From Desulfobacterales bacterium (lineage in GTDB: Bacteria; Desulfobacterota; Desulfobacteria; Desulfobacterales; JAFDDL01), in the NCBI GenBank assembly GCA_034003325.1, contig JAVEYW010000012.1:82748-146747 (forward strand): a stretch of 64,000 nucleotides of DNA. Reading direction: 5' to 3'. The notes beneath the pieces are model-generated. The model was not told where the DNA came from and did no database searches. It saw only the letters and a program-made list of their open reading frames with translations. Positions 1 to 9,075 of this stretch are shown piece after piece. Position 1 is the first letter of the stretch, and each line of letters begins with the position of its first letter. The position numbers and the translations under genes were made by a program.

Positions 1-2
1 TC

Positions 3-179
3 CTTCTAACCGAGGAAAAACGGGTTATCTTTGGATACCGGTGTGTGTTCCGGTACCGCATGGTGCCTTTGGAACGACGCATCGCGGTTCTTCGTACCGG
101 CCCGGCACCGCTCGCACCGCCTCCCGAGTATTTCATCCAATGGGCGGAACCTGAAATGAAGGTGCCAGCTTATGAGTGA
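3..179 (+). CDS. DUF2169-like protein, C-terminal end only (partial)
   Basis: An open frame enters from the left edge and ends in TGA, overlapping the ATG of the next gene (ATGAGTGA). The visible ~58 residues contain EEKRVIFGYRCVFRYRM followed by a Pro-rich tail. The stretch resembles the C-terminal strand region of the downstream DUF2169 protein (DENRVILVYAAICEVSRR), so I read it as the 3' end of a second DUF2169 paralogue. The translational overlap suggests one operon. The identification rests on a short stretch, so only the presence of a coding end is reasonably firm. Confidence 0.5.
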   Translation, partial: LLTEEKRVIFGYRCVFRYRMVPLERRIAVLRTGPAPLAPPPEYFIQWAEPEMKVPAYE

Positions 180-1353
180 AATCGACTTCAATGCGCTGCC
201 CGGGACGGAAATGATCCGGTTTGTCTGTGCGCAACCGGGGAACACGCCCCAGCTTGCGCTGGTTTTCAAGCGGGCTTTCACCATTGCTTCCACCGGGCGC
301 TGTGAGCTAACGGAAGAAGCGCTTCAGCTACAGGACGATGTGACCCTATGGGAGGCGGAGCGCCCCCTGCCGCTGGTTTCCCCGCCCCGCTGGGATGCGG
401 ATCTATACGCATTCAAGCCTGCAACGGATATCGTCGTTCAGGGCCACGCATATGCGTATAATGCCATCCCCACGGTCGATGTCGAGCTCCGCGCCGGGCC
501 CATCACGCGCGTCGTTCGTGTCCACGGTGACCGACACCTCGAATGGACCGGCCAAAAGGCGGCCTTCACCCCGCCCGCGCCGTTCATGAAAATGCCGTTG
601 CGCTATGATCGCGCTTACGGCGGCGTTGACACGGTTGCGCTGGCGCGAGAAGGCGACCCGCTGGTGAAAGCCTTTCAGGCGGCCCAACCTCGCTTTGCAG
701 ACATCGTGGCCGGCAATACGGAGTTTCATTACCCACGCAATCCCAGTGGCTGTGGCTATTTGATGACAGCGGACCGCGAAAGCATTGAAGCGGCAAAGGT
801 GCCTAACCTGGAATTTCCGTTTGATCCCGTAACACCGGAGCGTCTGGCGGTGGGCAAACCCGAGGCGTGGCTTCGGGCACCGCTTCCCGCCGGATTTGAT
901 TGGTACCACCCCTCCTGGTTTCCGCGTCTTGCCTTTGCAGGCCAGGTGCATGAGCATGAAAAGATTGCCGGCGATGTGCCGGAAACACGCCAGGGGTGGA
1001 TTCCACCGGATATTCTGACGCTCTCGCAAGGGCGTTTTCCTTTTTTCGATCTTCGCTTTCAGCAGGGGGCTTCGCCGGGCCTTGCAATTTCGAATTTTCC
1101 CCCGGATGCCGAACTGTTTCTGAAGAATCTCTTTCCATCAGTGCCCGAGAAACGACTGCGCCTTCCCGGCACGTTGCCGAAAGTCACCATCGCGCTGAAA
1201 CCTTCCGATCAGCGTGAGACCCGAACCAAACTGACCGCAGTCGTCGTCCAACCCGACGAAAACCGGGTGATTCTTGTATATGCCGCCATCTGCGAAGTTT
1301 CGCGTCGCTATGGCAATCACGAAATGGCGGTTATGAAATGGAGCATTGCGTAA
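172..1353 (+). CDS. DUF2169 domain protein, T6SS accessory/adaptor
   Basis: A 393-residue cytoplasmic protein without signal peptide. The N-terminal part (residues ~20-150) has the DUF2169 pattern: a beta-rich segment, a D-x-x-x-FKPATD motif near residue 80, a V-x-x-HGDRHLEW stretch, then MPLRYDRAYGG around residues 140-150. DUF2169 proteins are usually encoded beside vgrG, PAAR/DUF4150 and effector genes of type VI secretion systems and are thought to help load cargo on the spike. Here a PAAR-like gene follows at once and a vgrG lies 3.4 kb downstream, which supports that role. The start ATG overlaps the stop of the upstream gene, and the next ORF begins at its stop. Confidence 0.75.
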   Translation: MSEIDFNALPGTEMIRFVCAQPGNTPQLALVFKRAFTIASTGRCELTEEALQLQDDVTLWEAERPLPLVSPPRWDADLYAFKPATDIVVQGHAYAYNAIPTVDVELRAGPITRVVRVHGDRHLEWTGQKAAFTPPAPFMKMPLRYDRAYGGVDTVALAREGDPLVKAFQAAQPRFADIVAGNTEFHYPRNPSGCGYLMTADRESIEAAKVPNLEFPFDPVTPERLAVGKPEAWLRAPLPAGFDWYHPSWFPRLAFAGQVHEHEKIAGDVPETRQGWIPPDILTLSQGRFPFFDLRFQQGASPGLAISNFPPDAELFLKNLFPSVPEKRLRLPGTLPKVTIALKPSDQRETRTKLTAVVVQPDENRVILVYAAICEVSRRYGNHEMAVMKWSIA

Positions 1354-1357
1354 CGTT

Positions 1358-2257
1358 ATGATGCATGTCGCTCACCTTACGGCCCACACCTTTGTCGGCA
1401 TCGGATCTCATACGGCGGTTAATCCGCCCTCGGTCGTGCCGGTGATTACCCCTCATATTTCAATGGATACGCTGCTCGGTCTTACGATCAAGGCAAAGTA
1501 TTCCAAGACCGTGATCGGGCCGTTTGGATTTCAGTTCATCGGGCAGGGAAACGACAGCGGATTCGTTGTGCCGCACATCGGCATTCCCCCGAACAATGCG
1601 CTCATTCCCCTCATCATTGCATTCGGCGGGTCAAAGCCGATGTTCTCGGCGTCAACCGTGAAAATTGATGTGGACGGCGCGGGTACGCCGGTTGCGTGTG
1701 ATCTGATTCCTTTCAACTTTGTGGGCATCAATCAGGCCTGCAATGACCCTTGCAATTACCCCTCGGATATCGTCATCTGCCCGAACAGCGTATTTGTGGG
1801 AATGACACTGGGGGATCTTATTTCGGGCTTGGTCCTGACCCTTGTGGACGTGGCTGTTAGCTGGGCCGCTTCCAAGGCCGGCGGATGGATGGGCGAGCAG
1901 ATGTCAAAGGCGGTCGTTTCGGTGGTCATGCGCCAGGCAGCCAGGGAAATTACAGAAGAGCTCGGCGAGGCATCTACCCGAGAGGTCCTTAAGGATGTGG
2001 TTGAAAATGTGGCCGAACGACCCATCGTGCAAGCAGCGGCCACACTCGTTGAAAAGCTTTTCGGCGTGGGGGTGGACCAGGTGCAGGAGTACGGAGAAAG
2101 CGGTCCGGATATTGACCGGGGCATTCATGACGGCGTGGATGGCCCCCCGGCGTCCGGTGGCAACAGTGCTTCTCCGCCGGCATCTTCTACGGCATCCGCC
2201 GGAGACACGTTGAGTGGCGCAGACGGTACGGATCCACGCATTCATAACGCCGACTGA
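1358..2257 (+). CDS. PAAR-like / DUF4150-type T6SS-associated protein
   Basis: A protein of about 299 residues starting at the ATG a few bases after the DUF2169 stop; an in-frame TTG at 1346 is less likely. The first ~160 residues are rich in Gly, Pro, Ile and Val and contain VVPHIGIPPNN, PFNFVGINQACNDP and SVFVGMTLGDLISG, the look of PAAR-like spike-tip proteins of the DUF4150/DUF4280 kind. A hydrophobic helix (~residues 150-175) follows, then an amphipathic region and a low-complexity Gly/Ser/Ala tail. The C-terminal half could be an effector or an adaptor for one; no catalytic motif is visible. Family assignment comes from pattern and neighbours. Confidence 0.5.
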   Translation: MMHVAHLTAHTFVGIGSHTAVNPPSVVPVITPHISMDTLLGLTIKAKYSKTVIGPFGFQFIGQGNDSGFVVPHIGIPPNNALIPLIIAFGGSKPMFSASTVKIDVDGAGTPVACDLIPFNFVGINQACNDPCNYPSDIVICPNSVFVGMTLGDLISGLVLTLVDVAVSWAASKAGGWMGEQMSKAVVSVVMRQAAREITEELGEASTREVLKDVVENVAERPIVQAAATLVEKLFGVGVDQVQEYGESGPDIDRGIHDGVDGPPASGGNSASPPASSTASAGDTLSGADGTDPRIHNAD

Positions 2258-2271
2258 GATGACATGCCCCC

Positions 2272-3876
2272 ATGGAAGATTTCAAAGCAGATCAAGGCGC
2301 CGCAATCACCCCGTATGACAAGATGCCCTATCCCGCCGGTGCCTATCCACAGAGCCATCCGGACCGGTTGGAAACACTTGCGGCGCTTTTCGGGATGACC
2401 CCGCCCGACCTTCGTTCATGCCGTGTCCTCGAATTGGGATGTGCGGACGGCTCAAACCTGATCCCCATGGCATGCGCCCTGCCGGGCAGCCGGTTCGTGG
2501 GGGTCGACCTTTCGGCGCGGCAGGTCAGCGCCGGCCGGAAGGCGATCGCGGCATTGTCCTTGGAGAATATCGACCTGCGCCATTCGGACATTCGGGATAT
2601 AGACCAACGTTTCGGGACGTTCGATTATATCATTTGCCACGGGGTGTATTCGTGGGTACCGGCGGCGGTTCAGCAAAAAATTCTGAGCATCTGCCGCGAG
2701 CGACTTCATGAAAACGGTGTTGCCTACATCAGCTACAATACTTATCCGGGCTGGCGAATGCGCGGCATGCTTCGCGACATGATGCTGTATCATTCCCGAA
2801 AATTCGATGATCCGCTAAAGCAAATCGAACAGGCGCGCGCGCTGATCCAATGGCTGAGCGAGTCCGTTCGCGGACAGAACAACCCGTACGGCATGCTGCT
2901 TCGAATCGAGCTGGAACAGATGCGCAACTGGCAGGACACGTATTTCCGGCATGATTCGTTAGAAGAGATCAACGAGCCGGTCTATTTCCATGAGTTTACC
3001 GAACTGGCGGCCAAGCACGGACTTAAATACCTCGCAGAGGCCGAGTTCCCGATGATGCTTGCCGGCAATTGCGGCTCGTCTATTTTCAATACGCTGGAAC
3101 GGTTGGGCCGCGACATCATCGAAATGGAACAATACATGGATTTTTTGAGAAACCGGATGTTCAGGCAAACACTGCTGTGCCATGAGGGCGTTTCGCTCAA
3201 CCGGACGCTGGGGCCGTGGTGCCTGAGCGGTCTGCATTGTGCTGCCGCCGCAAGGGCAGCGCATTCGACCCCTTCGTTGGCCTCGGAAAAGGAAGAGATA
3301 TTTCACGGCTTGCAACAGCAGACGATTTCCAGCCGGGAGCCGATCGTGAAAACCGCGCTGGTTTGCCTGGCTGAGTGCTGGCCGGCGACCCTATCTCTTT
3401 CCGAACTGACGGAAAAAGCACGAGCACGAATCGCCGGTTTGATGAAGGCCTCGGGAATACCGGTTCCGGACATCGAGACCGATAGGCAAACGTTGGCGGG
3501 AGCGCTGCTGAATTGTTTCTCTCAAGGAATATGCGAACTGCATTGCCACCCCGTTCCGTTCGTGCTGTCCGCGGGGGAGCATCCGCAAGCCTGCGCCTGG
3601 GTCAGATATTCGGCTCACAAGGGGACGGTGACCAGTCGTCGCCACGAACAGGTGGCGCTTGACACCTTTGAAAGGCAATTGGTGCCGTTGCTGGACGGCT
3701 GCCAGGATCGCACGGCGATCGTTGCAGCGCTGACGGATTTGGCCGCATCCGGCGCTCTGGTCGTGGATGTGGAAGGCCGGCGCATGCAAGCGCCGACAGA
3801 GCTAAGAAGAATCATGGGCATTGCGCTTGAAGAAAAACTGCACCAGTTCGGGCGCCAGGGGCTGTTAATTCGCTAA
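2272..3876 (+). CDS. Class I SAM-dependent methyltransferase with methyltransferase regulatory domain
   Basis: A 534-residue soluble protein. SAM-binding motif I VLELGCADGSN lies at residues 52-62, with the acidic FVGVDLS strand about 20 residues later and FDYIICHGVYSWVP as motif IV. The middle (~residues 215-310) matches the methyltransferase regulatory domain (PF10119 type, with YFHEFTELAAKHGLKYLAEAEF). The C-terminal ~200 residues form a winged-helix-like extension often seen in this family. The protein substrate is unknown; members often sit beside T6SS spike or effector genes, as here. It begins 14 bases after the PAAR-like gene, consistent with cotranscription. Confidence 0.8.
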   Translation: MEDFKADQGAAITPYDKMPYPAGAYPQSHPDRLETLAALFGMTPPDLRSCRVLELGCADGSNLIPMACALPGSRFVGVDLSARQVSAGRKAIAALSLENIDLRHSDIRDIDQRFGTFDYIICHGVYSWVPAAVQQKILSICRERLHENGVAYISYNTYPGWRMRGMLRDMMLYHSRKFDDPLKQIEQARALIQWLSESVRGQNNPYGMLLRIELEQMRNWQDTYFRHDSLEEINEPVYFHEFTELAAKHGLKYLAEAEFPMMLAGNCGSSIFNTLERLGRDIIEMEQYMDFLRNRMFRQTLLCHEGVSLNRTLGPWCLSGLHCAAAARAAHSTPSLASEKEEIFHGLQQQTISSREPIVKTALVCLAECWPATLSLSELTEKARARIAGLMKASGIPVPDIETDRQTLAGALLNCFSQGICELHCHPVPFVLSAGEHPQACAWVRYSAHKGTVTSRRHEQVALDTFERQLVPLLDGCQDRTAIVAALTDLAASGALVVDVEGRRMQAPTELRRIMGIALEEKLHQFGRQGLLIR

Positions 3877-3924
3877 GCACACCTCTTTGCCTGAGTTTGA
3901 AGCAGGCAGCCGCCGGCAGCGGTC

Positions 3925-4692
3925 TTATCCATCGTAGGGAACACTGGGGGCGCATTGACCGCTGGTGCCGGAACCGCAACCAACTTCCGAGATGCCCCCG
4001 AAACGTCCCAAATACAAGGTGATGCCCAACCCGGCGCCGGAGTAGTTTCCGGAAATAAAAGAGATGGCCGTATTTAAAAAAAAACTTTGGAGTGATGACA
4101 ACAGGTTGCCGCCACTTGAGTGATAGGCGCTCATGGCTTCTCGAACTCTTCGGACAATGGATTCCGATCCGCCAAAAAGGGTATGGGGTGCATCAAACAG
4201 CAAAATTTGCAACGAGTTGCCGCCCATGCCCAAAATGGCCCCTGCGATTTCAATGATCATGCCCTCGCCGGAAAAATCCAAAGCCCGCCTGGTATCCCCT
4301 GAAAAGTGAACCTGGCCGCTCGTAGAATCATGCAAAGGGGTGGATACCCCGGCAGAGACGGGAATGCCAAAGCTCGGGCCGATACCGGCAAATCCGAGGC
4401 TGAAGTTATTGACCAGACGGGGAATTCTACCCCCTACCAGCAACCGGTTGGCCGGCGCCCAGACGGCCCTGCCATGCCTGAATCGGGATGTCCGGACCAT
4501 TCGCAAATTATGAACCATCTGCACTCTATCAATCGGGACTGCAAAATATTCCATGCCGGCCTCACTCCGAATTGAATGCCCGCTTCCGGTCAATCGATAG
4601 GAGGCTGCGCCGGCGCTTAGCGGTCCAATCCCGCCGCTGGCACCGCCAACGCCGCCGACTGTCCATTGCCGAAAGGGAGTGGATAACGACAT
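3925..4692 (-). CDS. Hypothetical protein, Gly/Ser-rich, next to vgrG
   Basis: A 255-residue protein that I do not recognise. The N-terminus is rich in Gly/Ser/Ala (GGVGGASGGIGPLSAGAASY). The middle holds hydrophobic beta-like stretches, including NNFSLGFAGIGPSFGIPVSAG and an ALDFSGEGMIIEIAGAILG helix. The C-terminus ends in a Cys-containing Gly/Ser tail. There is no clear signal peptide. It lies downstream of and codirectional with vgrG, ~100 bp after it, which is where T6SS cargo or immunity genes usually sit, so an effector role is possible but only positional. The antisense frames in this stretch look like shadows. Confidence 0.55.
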   Translation of the reverse strand: MSLSTPFRQWTVGGVGGASGGIGPLSAGAASYRLTGSGHSIRSEAGMEYFAVPIDRVQMVHNLRMVRTSRFRHGRAVWAPANRLLVGGRIPRLVNNFSLGFAGIGPSFGIPVSAGVSTPLHDSTSGQVHFSGDTRRALDFSGEGMIIEIAGAILGMGGNSLQILLFDAPHTLFGGSESIVRRVREAMSAYHSSGGNLLSSLQSFFLNTAISFISGNYSGAGLGITLYLGRFGGISEVGCGSGTSGQCAPSVPYDG

Positions 4693-4789
4693 GATAAAAA
4701 AGGCCTATTGTTTAAGCATTCATTTTGTCGGAATAGATGTCTGTCTTCGGTCCTCAAAGGCTTAGCCTCGGGGGTTCGGCTATCTACGC

Positions 4790-6820
4790 TCAGGTATTGA
4801 TGTTGACCATCGGCCCTTTAATGGTGATGCCGCTGCCGCCGATTTTGATGGTTGAGCCGCCCGCCGATAATTCGATGGACGTCCCATGAATCTTGATCGT
4901 TTGATACCCGATATCGACGCTTGGGCTCGATATGACCGCTTCGGCTGCTCCCGAAGCCTCGAAATTGGGTTCTCCGCTAATTTTCACCCCGCTGCCGCCC
5001 TTGCCGGAGACGGTAACCCCTTTGCCCGTGCCCCCGATCTCGACGCCTTTGGTATTGCCGGTGATGTTAACGCCTTTGCCGTTTCCGAGTAATTTTACAG
5101 CGCCGTCCGTAGAGGTGGTGCTGCAGTCACCCCCCGTAACCTTCACCGTGCGTGAACCGGCCTCGACGGTCAGGCTGTCCGTCCCTTTCACCTTTGTGGT
5201 GTTGGTGCCCGCGTCGATCGTCAAGGTTCGATCCCCTGTTTTGATCTTGGTGGTCTGATGGTGTTCTATGGTCGTATTCATGTCATACTGACCATGAATG
5301 GTTATTTTTTCTTTTCCCTTCGTGTCATTTAGCGAAATCTCATTATACCCCCCGCCGCCCGGAGTCGTATTCGATTTCCATCCCATGATCATTTTCCCAT
5401 CGGGAAGGCTGAAGGGCGGGGGATTTGCACCGTTGTAAAGACACCCCGTGATGATCGGTCGATCCGGATCACCTTCAACAAATTCCACGATAACTTCCTG
5501 GCCGATTCGGGGAACATAAATAGACCCCCACCCCTGGCCCGAAGCGGACTGGCTGACCCGTATCCAGCAGGAGCTGTCCTCATTATTTTGCCCCTCCCGG
5601 TCCCAATGAAACTGAACCTTGACCCGTCCATACTCATCCGTGTATATTTCTTCTCCCGGCGGCCCCACCACAACCGCCGTCTGAAGACCTTCAACGATCG
5701 GCTTGGCGGTCATTCGCTGCGGACGGAAAGGGGTCTCATGGGGGATACAGGAAAAACTGTTTTTATAAACAGCACCGCCCTCGTTGCTGACCCGTGCGAT
5801 ATTTGAAGAGGCCATATGCGATATTTCCAGCAGCACATAGGATTTGTCGTTCATGTCTTCCCGGAAGTAATCCTGCAATTCAAATCGATAACCGGTACGC
5901 AAGTCCCGGCAATTACTAGTACCGAAAATCGTCGTGATCTGCGCCTCTTCACCTTCCATGAAAAGATTGGCAAGTCTGTTCCCCTGAGTGCGTTTGCCAT
6001 ACTCAGCAGGATAGTCATATATTTCCCGTTCACCGGGCCCCAGATCGATTTTGCTGATGGCCTCAACGAAAAGTTTTGTTGACGGCGTTTCAAAGTTATA
6101 ATCATTCAGCGTAAATTTTCCGATTCGTATTTCCTGCTGAATCTCGAGGCTGTCTATAACGTCTTCATCAACCACGGCACCCTGCGTTCGAGAATACCGA
6201 ATGATATTCTGCTCCGGGCAGGGTCTGTGCTCCGCGGCCGAATCGGATAGCACGAGGGTGTGCTTTCCTGCTTCATGTTGAAAAAAATAAAATATCCCTT
6301 CTTCTTCCATCAATCGTGAAATGAAATTTAAATCCGTTTCCCGGTACTGCACGCAGTATCCTTTTCTCTCATATTGTCCGTGAAGCCGGATCGCAAAGTC
6401 TCTGAACCCTTTTTCCTGGAATATTCTCTCAATGATGTCCGGAACGGATAGTTCCTGAAATATTCTGAGGTCGGATGTTCTTGCCAATAACCAGGGCCAA
6501 GGAACAAGAATCGCTGAATATTTCGAAAAATTAACAGGTTCCGAACTTGCCGGATCCGCACTGCTCTGTGAAAAAGAGGCAATGATACCGTTAATGTAAC
6601 GTTTTTCGCCACTGTCCAGCTCAATGGACACGGTTACATTCCGGCCAATGATATCGGCAAAGGCAATATGGTGATTTTCAGAGTGCAGGGTTAAGCGGTA
6701 ACTAAACAGCCGGGAAACCGCTTCCGTGCCGCTGAGCTCACTAAGCAACAACACATCTGGCCCGAGCGGCGTCTCAATCGCTATCAGCCTGTTTTCCTGA
6801 GTATACATGGACATGGTCAA
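4790..6820 (-). CDS. vgrG: Type VI secretion system spike protein VgrG (TssI)
   Basis: A 676-residue protein with the classic VgrG layout. A gp27-like N-terminal region (residues ~10-370) includes ETDLNFISRLMEEEGIFYFF. A gp5-like OB-fold segment (~385-475) includes YGRVKVQFHWDREG and the SSCWIRVSQSASGQGWG signature. The C-terminal beta-helix (~490-676) is made of short Gly/Thr/Val repeats such as GNGKGVNITGNTKGVEIGG. No extra enzymatic domain follows, so this is a structural spike rather than an evolved VgrG. It would trimerise at the tip of the Hcp tube and carry PAAR or effector proteins. No tssBC, hcp or clpV gene is in the window, so this is an accessory spike island or the edge of a larger locus. 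Confidence 0.93.
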   Translation of the reverse strand: MTMSMYTQENRLIAIETPLGPDVLLLSELSGTEAVSRLFSYRLTLHSENHHIAFADIIGRNVTVSIELDSGEKRYINGIIASFSQSSADPASSEPVNFSKYSAILVPWPWLLARTSDLRIFQELSVPDIIERIFQEKGFRDFAIRLHGQYERKGYCVQYRETDLNFISRLMEEEGIFYFFQHEAGKHTLVLSDSAAEHRPCPEQNIIRYSRTQGAVVDEDVIDSLEIQQEIRIGKFTLNDYNFETPSTKLFVEAISKIDLGPGEREIYDYPAEYGKRTQGNRLANLFMEGEEAQITTIFGTSNCRDLRTGYRFELQDYFREDMNDKSYVLLEISHMASSNIARVSNEGGAVYKNSFSCIPHETPFRPQRMTAKPIVEGLQTAVVVGPPGEEIYTDEYGRVKVQFHWDREGQNNEDSSCWIRVSQSASGQGWGSIYVPRIGQEVIVEFVEGDPDRPIITGCLYNGANPPPFSLPDGKMIMGWKSNTTPGGGGYNEISLNDTKGKEKITIHGQYDMNTTIEHHQTTKIKTGDRTLTIDAGTNTTKVKGTDSLTVEAGSRTVKVTGGDCSTTSTDGAVKLLGNGKGVNITGNTKGVEIGGTGKGVTVSGKGGSGVKISGEPNFEASGAAEAVISSPSVDIGYQTIKIHGTSIELSAGGSTIKIGGSGITIKGPMVNINT

Positions 6821-6920
6821 TTTACCTCGGTCATACCATTTTTATTGACAAAAAAGCGGGAAGCCGCAGTTAACTTGAATCAAGATAAATGGGAAAAAGT
6901 CAGCAATGTATCTTGACGAT

Positions 6921-7026
6921 TAGGCCCTTTACCAGAAACATGCACGCATTTGCGTGTATGTTCGCCGAAGGTGAAAGATGGCTTTTATGCATCCCAGCAT
7001 CCCAGCATCCGGCTTTGCCGGATTAG
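6921..7026 (-). repeat. Dispersed ~110 bp palindromic repeat, copy 1
   Basis: The segment contains, in order on the + strand, an ACCAGAAACATGCACGC arm, a short hairpin around GCACGCATTTGCGTG, the sequence TTCGCCGAAGGTGAA, a GCATCCCA unit in tandem and the palindrome CCGGCTTTGCCGG. Three other copies lie at about 17.16, 29.61 and 62.78 kb; copies 1 and 3 are inverted relative to 2 and 4. The number and exactness of the GCATCCCA units differ between copies. It fills most of the space between vgrG and the FHA gene and ends six bases from the FHA stop. Confidence 0.85.
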
Positions 7027-7031
7027 GTGAA

Positions 7032-8045
7032 TTATCGCTTCAACATCCGTTTCATCATCGCACCGATCTCTTTCATTCCTTTGCCGGAAGCGGCGGGTTT
7101 ATGGATGTCCGGTGAATTTTCCTTTGATTCGGACGTCTCTGTTTGCGCCATTTCCGGTTCGATTTCCGCGAGCCTGCCGTCGCCCAAAAACCTGAAATCC
7201 GGTCCTTTAGCATTCAATGAAAGGCGCGCTTCTGGCGCCAGCGTGCCCTGTTCAGCTACCGGCACCCCGTTGATCCGGACCACGTTCTTTCCGGTTAAGT
7301 CCCTGATCCAATATTGTTCCCGGTGATAAAAAATCTGGGCATGACGCTCAAAAATGGCGGGGTGCGCCAGCTTGAAGTCACAATTGCCGCCATTGCCGAT
7401 CACCACCGGCAGCGTGTTAAAGGATTGCAACGTCGGGCCGAACTGAATCACCAGCGGTTTTTTCACTTGCTGAATGGCAATATTGTCGGAGGGCTGCGAG
7501 GCCATCGGGTCACTTGTCATCGGTGATGGTGTTGGCGCCGTAGGCGGCGGGGGACTGACGGGCGCTGTAAAAACCGGCGGCTGAACCGGTGCGACGGGCC
7601 GCGCGGGTGGTGTTGCCGGCGTTGGCTGCGGCGGGTAGTCGGGTTCGGTCGTCGATTTGACGGGGGCCGGGACTGACGGCTTGACCATTGGCTGCAGCGG
7701 ACTGTCCGGAATGTCGTTGCCCTCCAGAATCTGAGTTAAAAAACTGAGCTTTGGCCCGCCTTCCGCAAAAAGGATGACATCGCCATCTTTCAGAATGGCT
7801 TCCTTAACCTGTTTGCCGTTCACAAAGGAGCCGTTGGTGCTTGAATCTACCAACATAAACCGATTGCCATCGCGGACGATGCGGGCATGATGCCGGGAGA
7901 TGATGGTCAAATCCTTGGGAAAGCAGACATCGCATGCGGCATGCCGGCCGATGGTTATTTCCGGTTGGCTAAACTCCTGAATTTCTCCCTTCATGGGACC
8001 TTCGATATGAATCAGTTGAATAACAATGGCGGGTGGTAGTTTCAT
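7032..8045 (-). CDS. Twin-FHA-domain protein, T6SS Fha-like phosphothreonine reader
   Basis: A 337-residue cytoplasmic protein. The first FHA domain (residues ~8-100) has the hallmark GR-x-x-x-CDV, S-R-H-H-A and NGSFVNG motifs (TIISRHHARI, STNGSFVNGKQV). A Pro-rich linker of ~90 residues follows, and then a second, more divergent FHA-like domain (~200-290: VVIGNGGNCDFKL, FERHAQIFY, GKNVVRINGVPV) without the canonical Ser-Arg-His. The C-terminus is polar and basic. In known T6SS loci an FHA protein is phosphorylated by the PpkA kinase and dephosphorylated by the PppA phosphatase to gate assembly. A PP2C gene and a Ser/Thr kinase gene start 300 bp away on the opposite strand, supporting that pathway. 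Confidence 0.85.
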   Translation of the reverse strand: MKLPPAIVIQLIHIEGPMKGEIQEFSQPEITIGRHAACDVCFPKDLTIISRHHARIVRDGNRFMLVDSSTNGSFVNGKQVKEAILKDGDVILFAEGGPKLSFLTQILEGNDIPDSPLQPMVKPSVPAPVKSTTEPDYPPQPTPATPPARPVAPVQPPVFTAPVSPPPPTAPTPSPMTSDPMASQPSDNIAIQQVKKPLVIQFGPTLQSFNTLPVVIGNGGNCDFKLAHPAIFERHAQIFYHREQYWIRDLTGKNVVRINGVPVAEQGTLAPEARLSLNAKGPDFRFLGDGRLAEIEPEMAQTETSESKENSPDIHKPAASGKGMKEIGAMMKRMLKR

Positions 8046-8349
8046 AATCTGTCCACTTTGTGAATGGGTATAAGTCGTATGATGTTATTAAAATCAATGC
8101 TCGGGCCCGTCGAACGAGGAGGAAGACCGCGCGGGGCCGCCTTCCTCTACTTACTGTCGCAATTTGGGTTGCGGGCGCAGCCGACGATAGCTATTTATAG
8201 ATAATAGTTGGACTTGCATGTCAAGTAGTTTCATGAATTCGGCCAATCCGCCGCAAATCGATAAATCAATTGATTTTGCGATGAATTCCCGATAAATAGA
8301 AAAGCGTTTACGCAATCAATCACCTCATGACTGAACCGGTATTGCCTGC
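8046..8349. other. Intergenic region between divergent FHA and PP2C genes
   Basis: A 304-bp gap that must hold the promoters of both divergent units. AT-rich stretches (for example around 8190-8235 and 8270-8310) would suit promoters, but no clear -35/-10 pair stood out. I see no ORF with coding character and no terminator. Confidence 0.4.
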
Positions 8350-9075
8350 ATGAATAAAATCGTTTCATTCGGGAAAACAGACTGCGGCCTTTGGCGATCC
8401 AATAACGAAGATACGTTTATGGTAAGGCCGGAATTCGGGTTCTTTCTGGTGGCCGACGGCATGGGCGGCGCGGCCGCCGGTGAGCTGGCCAGCCGGATTT
8501 TTTCAGAAACCGTTGCGGAAATATTTTCCACCGCGGAAGGACTACCCAAAGATTCAGCCGAATTGATCCAGCAAGCCTTCGGGTTGGCAAATGATCGGAT
8601 TTTAAGGCATACGGAACAAATACCCGAACATAAAGGGATGGGGTGCACCGCTGAACTGATGGTATTTTCGGGTGATCGGTTCTTCATCGGCCATATGGGG
8701 GACAGCCGCACCTATCGCCTCAAAAACGGTCAATTTAAACAGTTGACGCTAGATCACTCGCTCGTTCAGAGGCAATTGGATCAGGGGCTGATTACTCCTC
8801 AGGAAGCGCGAACACACGCCATGCGAAATGTGATTTTGCGAGCGGTCGGGGTGGATGAAACGCCCGCACTTGATTTGATTCGAGGCAATTTCTCGTCCGG
8901 AGATCTTTTTCTGCTATGCTCGGACGGTCTTACCGATCCGGTGGACGATGCGGACATTGCGGATGTATTAACAAAGTCTTTGCCCCTGACACAAAAAGCC
9001 GACGAACTGATTGAACTTGCCAAGGTCGGGGGCGGCAAAGACAACATTACAGTGGTATTAATCAAAATCGAATGA
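8350..9075 (+). CDS. PP2C-family Ser/Thr protein phosphatase (PppA/Stp1-like)
   Basis: A 241-residue protein with all bacterial PP2C motifs: SNNEDTFMV near residue 20 (metal-binding Asp), VADGMGGAAAG (~35-45), MGDSRTYRL (~118), LCSDGLTDPV (~190) and GGGKDNITVVLI at the end. These place the two metal-ligand aspartates of the catalytic centre. It would remove phosphate from threonine residues of the FHA protein or the kinase. The stop overlaps the start of the next gene (ATGA), so translation is coupled with the protease and kinase genes. Confidence 0.92.
   Translation: MNKIVSFGKTDCGLWRSNNEDTFMVRPEFGFFLVADGMGGAAAGELASRIFSETVAEIFSTAEGLPKDSAELIQQAFGLANDRILRHTEQIPEHKGMGCTAELMVFSGDRFFIGHMGDSRTYRLKNGQFKQLTLDHSLVQRQLDQGLITPQEARTHAMRNVILRAVGVDETPALDLIRGNFSSGDLFLLCSDGLTDPVDDADIADVLTKSLPLTQKADELIELAKVGGGKDNITVVLIKIE

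Noticed and set aside
403..1138. Long minus-strand frames in the first kilobase
   Set aside because: They are shadows of the DUF2169 gene in GC-rich DNA and lack starts, ribosome sites and domain patterns.
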